Below, piece by piece: positions 24,107 through 37,223 of a stretch of DNA of 64,000 nucleotides. This DNA comes from Branchiostoma belcheri (lineage: Eukaryota > Chordata > Leptocardii > Amphioxiformes > Branchiostomatidae), in assembly GCF_001625305.1 (NCBI RefSeq), contig NW_017803457.1:32545-96544 (forward strand), in the 5' to 3' direction. The notes below the pieces were generated by a model. It searched no databases and had not been told where the DNA came from. It saw only the letters and a list, made by a program, of their open reading frames with translations. Each line of letters opens with the position of its first letter. Within the stretch, counting starts at the first letter, position 1. Both the position numbers and the translations under genes were made by a program.

Positions 24107-24274
24107 CACAGTTTTGTTCGTCCTCCCAGTTCCCGCATATATTGACATCATCACACAGGTAGATCCAAGAATGACATGTTCCCAGGCCACAGGTATAATT
24201 GTGATGGTAAGAGTTCTCATAGCCAATAATGTCGGTAGCGATTTCGTGCGAAACCTGTTGCCCAGTGCAGCTAT
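24107..24274 (-). CDS. LDL-A exon, most 3-prime one seen
   Basis: Acceptor TTGTTACAG, donor GTAAAC. It reads a Cys-rich module with Cys before VSHEIATD, then TCGLGTCHSW, YLCDD and NWEDEQNC. The acidic calcium box is degenerate (no DGSDE). No further exon was recognised downstream. Confidence 0.7.
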
Positions 24275-27200
24275 CTGTAACAACACCGTACCATATGCAT
24301 AGACATGGATTTTGTATCTATCAATGATCTATTTGCATTAACAACAACATTGTCCCAAAAAATGGTAGCCCCAAATGACTGAAATGATATCGGGACATTA
24401 CATTAACAATGTAAAACTTCATGTAAGCAATTTAAAACAGTTAACTAACCATGTATAAAAATTGTCAACAAACGATTCCAAGTGCAAATTAACACCACTT
24501 TAGATAACCATGCAGATCTGTGGTAACACAAGAATATGTCTTACGTCCAAAAAACGTGACAGTGTTACATATTAAGCAGGCGGATAATAAATGGTATCGG
24601 TAGAGCACTATTCTGATAACGATCAGTTCTGCTGCGGGGAGTGTTCAGTCTATTATAAGCTGATCTGGTTTAACGACAACTTATTTAACTTCTAACAGGT
24701 GGCACAAAATACTAGAACTGTTCAGACTGTTTCAAGTAGTTCACAGAGTTCTTAGTCAGGTGAAGGCGTATCATTCTAGCCCTTGTTGTAAGATGTAAGA
24801 ATTTTGTTTTCCACCACCGAGAAAGCTCTAACCTTGCCCAGTTTTATCTGGACGTGGGTTTAAGTTTGTATTTCCCTTTCACATATTACAGTTTACTGGG
24901 TAAATTGTAACATGGGCAAGAAAAGTAGGCTTGAGCATTTTTTTTTTACAAAAGAGGGTAATCTACTGAAAGTAACGACACCGTACCACTACTGAAAATA
25001 GATTTGGTTATTATAGACGTCCCTCAACGTCCCTTGTATTGGATGTTAAATTTAGGTCCCGTATTTGGGGTATAGCTACACCCCACGCACGTTTAAGAAC
25101 ACATCACAATTTTATAAACAGTGCAGGGGACCTTCCAATGTGAGTGGTTAAAACCTTTCAGTCATATGGTTGCATCCGCAACCTGAGTTACTGCCGATTG
25201 GCAGCTTCCCCAAACACTTCCAACTAAGCCCTACGTATAATAATCGCAAGCTCCTCACAATTTAGCCCTTGTCTGCTTGGAGAGAGTAACTGGCAATCCC
25301 AATAACAATAACAGATCATTTTCATCAGATAAAGGCCTTACCACATCCCAGTTCATCTGGTGGAGGGATGTAGCCTCCGAAGCGGAAAAAAGTGCAGTCA
25401 GGATGCCCATCACAGACGATGTGTGACTCTCTACATTCATTTGTTTCTCCACAGAAGAAGCCCCCGTTGTCATTACAATACTCCTCTATAACGAAAAGAG
25501 ACAATTCAAAACAAACACATGCTATCTTGATCATACTTCTCAAAGGGCCACATAATTATCCAGATGAAGTCTTCATTGGCATAATATGCATCTATTTATG
25601 TACATGTCTCTCTAAGCTACCGACAAACTAAAAATGATGAAAATATGTTGTTCCTATCTGGACTTATTTGGCCATACCACTTTTTCCTGACAAGACAATC
25701 TATTTGTCACCAAAAAGTCAAGACCATAGCATGTTAAGGGTAAAAGATACTAAAACCGGAGGTTCTGCTGCAGTACCAAGGTCAGCCATTAGGAGGCCCA
25801 TATTTGACCTTGACCTTTGTCTTTCTAAGACCTATCAACATACCAAATATCATCACAATCCATAAAGGCGTGTTTGAAATTATGCTGACCACAACGTTGC
25901 GGAAACAGACAGACAGACAGACAAATACGCTTAAAAAAAACAATACCTCAATTTTTCATGGAGGTAACAAAAAAAAACGACCAAGTACCGCAGTTTTCTT
26001 CGTCATCAGCGCAATCGTAGGGAGACCCCGGGACATAACACATCGGGCGACCATCACATCGGTCCTTGGGGAGGTGACATTTCGTCAGCTGGCCACACTC
26101 ACACCTCAAGCCCCCGATAGATTAGCAGAAATCGTCTGTTTTTACAAGAAAAAATACAACACATCATGCATGTCATAACTGTTTTACGTCGAAGAACCCT
26201 TTGTTATAAGGGAACTAGTGATACCTAGCCTTAGTTCACAATGAAACAGCAACACCTAGCTAGCTTACTAGTGTACTGCGAGCCAGTAACACATTGTTTC
26301 ATTGTACGGTGAACCAGTAACACGAAGCTTCAGTTAAACTTAACACGTAACACCTAGCTTCAGTGCACATTGAATCAGTAACGCCTAGCAAACAGTGAAC
26401 CAGTGACACCTAGCTTCAGTACACAGTGAACCAGTAACACCTAGCTTCAGCGCACAGTGAACCAGTGACACCTAGCTTCAGTGCACAGTGAACCAGTAAC
26501 ACCTAGCATCAGTGCACAGTGAACCAGTAACACCTAGCGTCAAGTTTCAAGTTTCAAGTTTATTTATTTCACCAGGGCATACCTCAGATCAGTTGATCTG
26601 ATTTTCAGGTATCCCTGGGCACACATTAAAAATTACATACACAAGTTCAACGCAACAATATACAACAAATATTACAAACATTTACATATTATACAAAACA
26701 ATCACAGTATACAATATAGGCACATTTCATCTGCGGTCATCTACAGTCCGTTTTTAAAAGCTGACGTTGCTATCAGTTGCCGCTGGTCAGCAGCAAGACA
26801 GTTCCACAGGACTGGCCCTTGGTACTGCAGGCTGCCCTTGAAAGATTCCACCATGTGCTTTGGGAGTGTCCAGCATGTGAGGGTCGAAGCTGTAGAGCTG
26901 TTTCGTAGCAGTGCGAGTACGAACTCTCAGCACTGGGGGTGACAGCCATTTGAACATATGTGTCATGTAGGCNNNNNNNNNNNNNNNNNNNNCTGTGGTA
27001 ACACAAGAATATGTCTTACGTACCAAAAAACGTGACAGTGTTACATATTAAGCAGGCGGATAATAAATGGTATCGGTAGAGCACTATTCTGATAACGATC
27101 AGTTCTGCTGCGGGGAGTGTTCAGTCTATTATAAGCTGATCTGGTTTAACGACAACTTATTTAACTTCTAACAGGTGGCACAAAATACTAGAACTGTTCA

Positions 27201-30200
27201 GACTGTTTCAAGTAGTTCACAGAGTTCTTAGTCAGGTGAAGGCGTATCATTCTAGCCCTTGTTGTAAGATGTAAGAATTTTGTTTTCCACCACCGAGAAA
27301 GCTCTAACCTTGCCCAGTTTTATCTGGACGTGGGTTTAAGTTTGTATTTCCCTTTCACATATTACAGTTTACTGGGTAAATTGTAACATGGGCAAGAAAA
27401 GTAGGCTTGAGCATTTTTTTTTTACAAAAGAGGGTAATCTACTGAAAGTAACGACACCGTACCACTACTGAAAATAGATTTGGTTATTATAGACGTCCCT
27501 CAACGTCCCTTGTATTGGATGTTAAATTTAGGTCCCGTATTTGGGGTATAGCTACACCCCACGCACGTTTAAGAACACATCACAATTTTATAAACAGTGC
27601 AGGGGACCTTCCAATGTGAGTGGTTAAAACCTTTCAGTCATATGGTTGCATCCGCAACCTGAGTTACTGCCGATTGGCAGCTTCCCCAAACACTTCCAAC
27701 TAAGCCCTACGTATAATAATCGCAAGCTCCTCACAATTTAGCCCTTGTCTGCTTGGAGAGAGTAACTGGCAATCCCAATAACAATAACAGATCATTTTCA
27801 TCAGATAAAGGCCTTACCACATCCCAGTTCATCTGGTGGAGGGATGTAGCCTCCGAAGCGGAAAAAAGTGCAGTCAGGATGCCCATCACAGACGATGTGT
27901 GACTCTCTACATTCATTTGTTTCTCCACAGAAGAAGCCCCCGTTGTCATTACAATACTCCTCTATAACGAAAAGAGACAATTCAAAACAAACACATGCTA
28001 TCTTGATCATACTTCTCAAAGGGCCACATAATTATCCAGATGAAGTCTTCATTGGCATAATATGCATCTATTTATGTACATGTCTCTCTAAGCTACCGAC
28101 AAACTAAAAATGATGAAAATATGTTGTTCCTATCTGGACTTATTTGGCCATACCACTTTTTCCTGACAAGACAATCTATTTGTCACCAAAAAGTCAAGAC
28201 CATAGCATGTTAAGGGTAAAAGATACTAAAACCGGAGGTTCTGCTGCAGTACCAAGGTCAGCCATTAGGAGGCCCATATTTGACCTTGACCTTTGTCTTT
28301 CTAAGACCTATCAACATACCAAATATCATCACAATCCATAAAGGCGTGTTTGAAATTATGCTGACCACAACGTTGCGGAAACAGACAGACAGACAGACAA
28401 ATACGCTTAAAAAAAACAATACCTCAATTTTTCATGGAGGTAACAAAAAAAAACGACCAAGTACCGCAGTTTTCTTCGTCATCAGCGCAATCGTAGGGAG
28501 ACCCCGGGACATAACACATCGGGCGACCATCACATCGGTCCTTGGGGAGGTGACATTTCGTCAGCTGGCCACACTCACACCTCAAGCCCCCGATAGATTC
28601 GCAGAAATCGTCTGTTTTTACAAGAAAAAATACAACACATCATGCATGTCATAACTGTTTTACGTCGAAGAACCCTTTGTTATAAGGGAACTAGTGATAC
28701 CTAGCCTTAGTTCACAATGAAACAGCAACACCTAGCTAGCTTACTAGTGTACTGCGAGCCAGTAACACATTGTTTCATTGTACAGTGAACCAGTAACACG
28801 AAGCTTCAGTTAAAACTTAACACGTAACACCTAGCTTCAGTGCACATTGAATCAGTAACGCCTAGCAAACAGTGAACCAGTGACACCTAGCTTCAGTGCA
28901 CAGTGAACCAGTAATTATAACACCTAGCTTCAGTGCACAGTGAACCAATAAAGCCTAGTTTGAGTGTACCATAAGCCAGTAACACCTAGCTTCAGTGCAC
29001 AGTGAACAAGTAACACCTAGCTTCAGTGCACAGTGAACCAGTAACACCTAGCATCAGTGCACAGTGAACCAGTAACACCTAGCGTTAGTGTCCAGTGAAC
29101 CAGTAACACCTAGCTTCAGTGCACAGTGAACCAGTAACACCTAGCTTCTGTACACAGTGAACCAGTAACATCTAGTTTCAGTGCACAGTGAACCAGTAGC
29201 ACCTATTTTCAGTGCACAGTGAACCAATAACACATAGCTTTAGTACACAATATGGACCAGCAACACCTAGCTTCTGTACACAGTGAACCAGTAACATCTA
29301 GCTTCAGTGCACAGTGAACCAGTAGCACCTATTTTCAGCTTTAGCTTTAGTACACAATATGGACCAGTAACACCTAGCTTCAGTGCACAGTGAACCAATA
29401 AAGCCTAGTTTGAGTGTACCATAAGTCAGTAACACCTAGCTTCAGTGCACAGTTAACCAGTAACACCTAGCTTTAGTGCACAGTGAACCAGTAACACCTA
29501 GCTTCAGTGCACAGTGAGCCAGTAACGCCTAGTTTGAGTGTACAATAAGCCAGTTGACAAGCAGCACCTAGCTTCAGCTCACAATAAGCAGGACAAAATG
29601 CTATCCAATCGTTTAGTTTACCATTCCTGATAAAATCATTTAAGGATTACTTACCACAATGTTTTTCGTTCTCGCCGTTTGCACACTCGATTCGGGTATT
29701 ACAGACTTGTTTGGCACCGCTCAGGCAGGTGTTCTCTCCCGGACATTGCCAGTCATAAACACCAGTACATGAATATGGCAGTCCTAAAACATGTGAGAAG
29801 TGTAGTACACGGTAAGTCCTAAAGTGTACATTTTGAAATGTACATTTAGATAATGCATTTATTTATTCTACTTACATTTTTGAATGACATAACAGATGCA
29901 CAAGTAACGTATACATAACTAAGAAAACCATTAGTAAACACCAGCACATGAATATGGAAATCCTATAACATTTGAGTGTAGTACACGTTCAATCCTAAAA
30001 TATACATTTTAAAATATACATTCATATTATACATTTATTTATTCTATTTACATTTTTGAATAAAATAAGAGAAACACAAGTTCACATAACTAAAAAAAAC
30101 TTCGCAATGGAGGCCGACTAGATAAATATGCCTCCCATCAATTTATTGCAAACATCAAATTTAACAAGTCTAAAGAAGTAAGGTAATAAGTAAGTAAAGC

Positions 30201-31762
30201 AGTATAATGGAAATACAGTACGAGAAAACGTCGCCATGATCATGCGTGTATCATATTTAAGTATAAAGGTTTACAAAAAAATTAAAGTTACAAAGTATGT
30301 TAGATCAGTTTTCTAATTTATTTGAACCATCTAGGTTCAATTACAAGAATACAAGGTACACCAAAAAAGATAGAAAACCATAGAAGATCACGATCTGATT
30401 AATAAACAGTTTTAAAAGCTGGTGTGTTACGCCGAAAGGCGGTTATACCGGCTATACAGATACAGATACAGAATATCAAACAGAAAAGTTTTCAAAAAGA
30501 CATCCACTGCATAAAATCCAATATCTAAGCATACTTTTAAGCATGCGCAAATGTTTCTTACCTTCAGCTGTCTAAAGCGGATCATTTACTCATAGTTTGA
30601 TTTTGCTCTATTATCGGATTTCATGTGAGCGTTATTTGTCTAAATGTCGTACCCTGGGAGCAGTCGACCTCGTCATGTGATCCTTCGGGTAGCCCATCAC
30701 AAATGTCCTCCGACTGGAGACAGGAGTAATGAACCATCCCCATACTGTCAGTCGGCAGGTCAGATACTTCATTAACCCTACCTAGACCGGGGGGGGGGGC
30801 TAAAAGTGCCCGCGGCAACTTTGATGTCACCTAGCGTCTGAACGGCTAGCCGTAGAACGGCCAAACTTGGTGACTTTTCCTAGAATATTGTTGGCAACAA
30901 TTCTCTAACATTGGATTAAGATAATGATTTTTTGTGTTGCCATGGCAACGGGTTTCTGACAGGCATTTTTTGCTAAATTTAGTACTTTTTGTTTCAACAA
31001 TAGAATTTTATGGGTTTTATGTCAAGTTACTCATGGTTTCTAATATTAATAACACCCCATATAATTTTATGTAAATTTTATCATTAAATATGCATAATTT
31101 ATGCTAATTTGATGACGTCATTGGCCAAAAATCCAAGATGGCGGACCATATCATTAGAACAGGTATATACAGGTTATTTTCATTAAAATTTCATCAATAC
31201 TTCCATTTCTTTTTCCAAAAAGGTTTAAATGAAGGCCTTTAGTATGTCTACGATGTATTTTAGGCTTTATCATGAAAAAAAACTATTTTTGAAAATTCAA
31301 GATTGATGATCCAAGATGGCGGATATCTTAAATATGCATGACGTCATGTTATGACGTCACCGGTGTTGCTATGGGCAACATAAGACTTAGTACACCATAA
31401 TATTCTGTCATAAACACTTTTGGTACAGTTATGTTGAATACCATTGAGTTTTCAGGGAAAAACCTATTTAGACGGTTTTGGCCAATAAAATCACATTAAT
31501 GACGTCATAATGACGTCATATTACATCATAACGACATAAAAATTGTAGATATGATAAATTTTCACTAGTACACCATTCTCTGAAAATTTGGTGGTCATAC
31601 GACATACCGTTCGCGAGTTCTTAGGGGGGGTCAAAAGAGCCCCCCCCCGGTCCCCCCATGTCAAAAAAAGCCCGGTCTAGGTAGGGTTAAACTCGAAAGT
31701 TGATATCGCTTGAGGTCCGCAGAAATCTTGTTAAAAAGTGCAAACAAATTTGAAATGAAAAA

Positions 31763-31793
<31 letters not shown>

Positions 31794-33953
31794 CAACTGG
31801 GTTTTCCATCATACGTGTTACATCTTACAGATCAGTCGATTTAAAGTTGTTTTTGGTGATCTAGATGAACCACCTCTGTCAAATATTGTTATTTTGTTGG
31901 GTAAGCAATTCATTATTAAACATCGAAAGTGGTCACATCACTTAATAAATCATTTTACTAGTTATGTTTCCTATTTTTTTCAATAGACATTATTATTTTT
32001 AGAAGACAAAGTAAAACAAAAAAAAACATGTTTGGAAATGGGGTTAATTATTGGGCTTAAAATAAATAAATAAGCAATAAAATGAATTTGAAAAACAGAA
32101 ACAAATTTCAATTCTTTTAGCAATATCGATAAAACATAATAATTTAATGGCAACAATAATATCTCGAGGCCATCTAAGTTTCTAATCCAGTAATAATTAA
32201 ATTAATTAAAAACACTATATTTTTTTACAATTTGAGTCCCCTGGACTCAATTCCTAACTTGTGCTTTGTGGCCTTTTTTAAAACTATTTCCTTAATATTA
32301 TTCACAAAGCTGTCGTGCGATTGTAATAAGATTGGTTTTCTATACGTTTTCAATGTTTTTGTCCCTCATGAAAGTTATAATACCCTCAGAAATAACATCA
32401 ACCATTTCAACCATTGTAGACTGTTGGAAATGGCAACGGCCGTTTACGAAACAAAGACACGAGTTAGACACAATAAAGATTGCTTATTTAAAAATATAAT
32501 TGCAAAGATCATCTTTGCTACAAGAATTAAGTTTATTTTTTATTACCACAGCCGATCTCATCTGAGAAGTCCACACAGTCCACCACCATGTTACATCTAT
32601 CCTGCCGATTGATGCATGTTGGAAATGGAGGGTTCGATGATTGACAGCTCCAGTAGCCAATAGACTGGCAGGACTCAACTTGATTTGGAAAAATAGCAAA
32701 CGTAATTTATGTCGTGCTCGATGACTGACAGCTCCAGTAGCCAATAGACTGACAGGACTCAACTTGATTTGGAAAAAAGGCAAACGTAATTTATGTCGTG
32801 TTCGAAAATTGACAGCTCCGGTAGCCAATAGACTGGCAGGACTCAACTTGATTTGGAAAAAATGCAAATGCAAATTTAGCCCGTCTAAATACTACCAAAA
32901 ATACCTGATATTTTATTCTAGCCCTAAAAATAGGAATAAATCATAAGGATGGATGGTAAATTGCAAAGAATAAAACAGGTACAAACATTAATTAATTTCT
33001 AAAGTAAGCTTATTAATTGTATTATTTACTTATCAATTAATCATTTCTGGAGTTATACGACCTCAAGCGTTTGACAAATCATATCAGCATGTAAATCTCG
33101 CGTAACGAATAGGTTTCAAATTAATGGCGAAGATGACTTTCTCATTTACATACATTTTATTTATTGAATATCTTTCTTACCGAAATAGAATGGGTTGTCT
33201 AATGTATTAAAATGGATATCTGTTTTCACAGATGGGTATATTAAAGCAATTTCTTATCAAATCCTCATTAATTATATAAATCAGGAACTACTTTATGTCA
33301 ATAACCAAATAAGCCATTTACATACCAAATTTCTCTTTATATTGTTTTAGTTTCGCCTTGAGTTAAAAAAAACTCAATCTTATAATTGCAGCCGCAGTTC
33401 CGAAAAAGCCATCGGGCGACCAACATGGCATTTTTACGATCCCAGGAGCTATTCACCATAAAACGTGTGGTCGTGTGGCGCAGTCGGTAGCGCGTTCGAC
33501 TCACACCCAAGAGGTCCCGAGTTCGAATCCTGCCCATGTCACCGATCTTGTGCCCTTGGGAAGGGCATTTTACACGACTTTCCTCACTTCACTCAGGTAC
33601 CGGTGGAAATGAGTACCTAGCTTCGGTTAGAAACGTCCCTCGGATAGGACGTAAAATGAAGGTCCTGTGTTTGGGAATAGCCACATCCCATGCACTTTAA
33701 AGAACCCCCCGCAACCTTACGTAGCTTGTACATTTTTCGACATTTACAAAACTGGTGTATTACGCCTAAAGGGGGTTTCCCGGTAATGCGAAACAAACGT
33801 CTTTTGCCGTTTATTTTGTCAACAACTGCGCATAGATCAAATATAATCAGCACGTATCCACGGCTTCTAGAGTTATGTTGTCTACAAGCAAGCAAATCAC
33901 GAACACCCACTATATAAAAAAACACAATGCCACACACACAAACACACACACAC

Positions 33954-33989
<36 letters not shown>

Positions 33990-36900
33990 GCAAACAAACA
34001 AACACAAACTAAACATAGCCTTCTGGGCGAAGGTAACAAAAGGAGTCTTACCACAATTCTCTTCGTCCGACCCGTCAGCGCAGTCCAAAATCCCGTTACA
34101 CAGGAACTCTCCTTTCACACAACCGGAGGAATTACGGCACTTCCAGTACGCAATGTCACCGAAGGACCCATGAAGAGCGCAGACTTTCTCTTTTTGGAAA
34201 AGATAAAACATTACAGACATTTTAAAGATAGCTGTGTGTAAAAATTTCTAAATATTACAGCTATCAAAAGTCCAAACCTAGGAACATTTTGTGAGAAAAA
34301 AAAAAGCATAATATGAAAGGGAACAAAATGCATTAAAAGATTAAAGGTAATCATAAGAAACAATTACTAATTAAATTTATATATTGTCTAAAACAGCCCA
34401 AACGAGTCCAGGCTTAGAAATGTTAGCTCTAAATATATAAAACATAAAAACCTTAAATTCTTAAGAAACCAGATTGACGTAACACCTTTATACTTTTTTA
34501 TTGTTTCATTGTTCCTTCAAATAAGGCTATAATAAGCATAATTCATTTTAATTCAAACTGTTCTCAACCCAAATCATATATGTTTATATGTGAAATTCTT
34601 ATCTCTTGGGAATGTTTTGTTGAAATAATCTACTATCTACTATGCAAATCATCCTAACATTGATGATATAGATACATTTGGAAGACAATGACCCGGATTA
34701 GAATACCTGTTGCGATGTTGTATACCGAATTCCCAAACGCAGCCCATTCCAAAACATGTTTTGGAATAAAATGCTTTGGAATGCAACGATGCAAATCATT
34801 GCTGGATTCTTACCTCAGATAAATTTCATTTTCATAATTGTTTTGTGTGGGCAGTCATGAAAAAAAAGTTTAATATCTTGATTTGATTTGATGAGATTGC
34901 AAACAAATACAATACTCGTGGGCCACACACAAAACAATTATAAGGCCACACCAAGTAAATTTTACGGATGACGTCCTTTGGAGACCCTAAATCTAATGCG
35001 AGAGGGCGAAAGAAAAAAAAAAACAAGAAGGGCCCTAAAAACAAGATGCCTAGATTAGAAATATACTAAGAGACAAAAAAATGTTAGGACACAAATTGAA
35101 TGAGGTGACACAGTGTAACAAGCAAGAAGTCTTTTATTCATCATCAAAACAGCAATAAATCAGGTGTAACAGCAGTTGTCGTCCTGTCCTGTTTCTTTCA
35201 TCACATTTTTGCAGGCCTGCAGAAACAAAGCATGTGCTCTTTACCCATTTTGCGTTACGGGTTTCACTTCAATCTACCGATTTGTGGCACTGTTGTGACT
35301 CTTTGGTCATAGCTACAGGAAGCGGAGTTTCTTGTTTTTGTAGGAACAGGCCAAAATCAATGCGCGCGCGGACGTCATCCATAAAATTTACTTGGTGTGG
35401 CCTAAGCACACAAACAAGACACACACTTAAACATAAACAATATAAGTACATAAAAATTACAAGCATAGATTCGAATTTATCTTCAAAAATGTCTCTGCGG
35501 TCTGACTAGTAAAAGGCTAATGTGGTACGACTGACCAAATGCATGGCGAGTCCATAGCAATGAACCCTGTGTTACATATATAACAGCGATAAACTAACAG
35601 GCAGGTCATCGTTCTAGCGGTAGTTTTTCCAAAGTTAATCATGCGACAATTTGCTGAATAAAACGCTTTAGATTACGGAATGCAAGAAGCGGATCATACG
35701 TTGGGAAACACGAAAAGATCCCCGTGTCTTTTGCCGAGTCTTTCCTTTAGATAAACTAAAAAAAAATTAAGTGTTACTTTTTTTTGCAATGAATCGTTAT
35801 AATTTGCTTATTAAAGAAAATTACGGTTTGATTGGTGTATAGTTAATGTTATTATTCAACGCCCAAAATCAAGTGACCTCAGTGTCATCTCCATAGCAGC
35901 GACCCGTGCCATATATAACAGTTGCATAACAACTGCCAGGTCATTGACCGATCGGTCGTTTTTGAGAACTGGAGCATACGTCCATTCGCCGCCATAGCAA
36001 GTTAGTAGAGCGTCCATAGAGTGGACTTTGCTTGTTTGTCGTAAATGGTCGTCATTGTTTACTAATGTCTTTACATTTCAGGCCTTTCAGGTGTGGAGAC
36101 TAACAAGCCAGCTGCTTAAGACTTGTCTAAAACTCTGGTCACGTTCGCGTAGCTGTATTTTTAGACAGCACCCTGGTCGTTATATAACAACACCATGAAG
36201 ACTGGACCGCAGTACGTACTGTTGTGTGTGTTGGTAAGCCTGGCAGTTCACGGAATCAGCGCGGGGAAGGTTCTCGTGGTACCGCCGGCAATAGAGGGCA
36301 GCCACTGGTTCCCTCTAGCGTCAGTCGGCCAGGCGTTAGCGGGGAGAGGGCACGAAGTCACCGTTGTTGTCTCGGAGGACATCGTGGCCAAACGCCGCGC
36401 GGAGAAACCTGACCTGCGGTTCGAGCCGTTCTATGACGGGGGCAGCCGTGCTCGGGTGGAAGCCAACACAGGCCAGATGAGCAACGTGTTCAACAAGTCG
36501 GTGTTCAGTTTAATGCAAATTCTGAAAGGTGTGATCGACTCCTTGGCACAACACTGTGATCTCCTGTTAGGGGATGCTGATTTGATGGGGAGGCTGAAAG
36601 AGGAACGTTTTCAAGTTGTGGTAGCAGAGCCCTTCTTTTGTCAATGCGGGGCCATAGTCGCGGCTTACCTGGGCGTCCCCCACGTCGCCCTCCTACGAGG
36701 TGACCCATCGGGACTGGACGCCCTCGCCACAGGTGTGCCCCGCCCCCCGTCTTACGTACCATTTTTCAGCTTCTGGACTGGTTTTACCGATAAAATGACT
36801 TTCTTACAGCGAGCAAAGAACGTCGTGGTGTCGCGTGTAGCTCCCCTGGTGTTTCAGTGGGTCGTGGGACGCATCAACTATGACCTGCTGAGAAAGTACC

Positions 36901-37155
36901 TCGGAGAGGAGGAGACTCTCTTGGGGGTTTTGGCGAAGACGGACGTGTGGCTGTATCAAACTGACGTTCTGCTCGACCTGCCGAGTCCGAGGATGCCGAA
37001 CATTGTCGACGTGGGAGGGATAGTCGCCAAACCCGCCAAACCGCTTTCAGAGGTTGGTGCGCGTGAGCGATTATCTGTATGTGTGTCACGGTATGTGTGT
37101 GTCTGTATCTGTATCTGTATAGCCGGTATAATCGCCTTTCGGCGTAACACACCAG

Positions 37156-37223
<68 letters not shown>

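Larger units (their letters stand above)
24518..26539. repeat. Duplicated block, copy 1
   Basis: It matches 26993-29083 almost base for base at an offset of 2475-2476. Only a few substitutions and single-base indels were seen. It contains two LDL-A exons and the start of a 31-bp minisatellite. Confidence 0.9.
26993..29083. repeat. Duplicated block, copy 2
   Basis: It begins exactly at the end of a 20-N gap. Its minisatellite runs on much further than in copy 1. Its exon at 28465-28611 is open, where copy 1 has a stop. Confidence 0.9.

Noticed and set aside
28697..29585. CRISPR-like array
   Set aside because: The 31-bp units follow each other without unique spacers, and the genome is animal; it is a minisatellite.
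33468..33535. Possible tRNA gene
   Set aside because: Box A and box B are present, but it continues into the SINE body shared with several other loci and no clean cloverleaf is formed.
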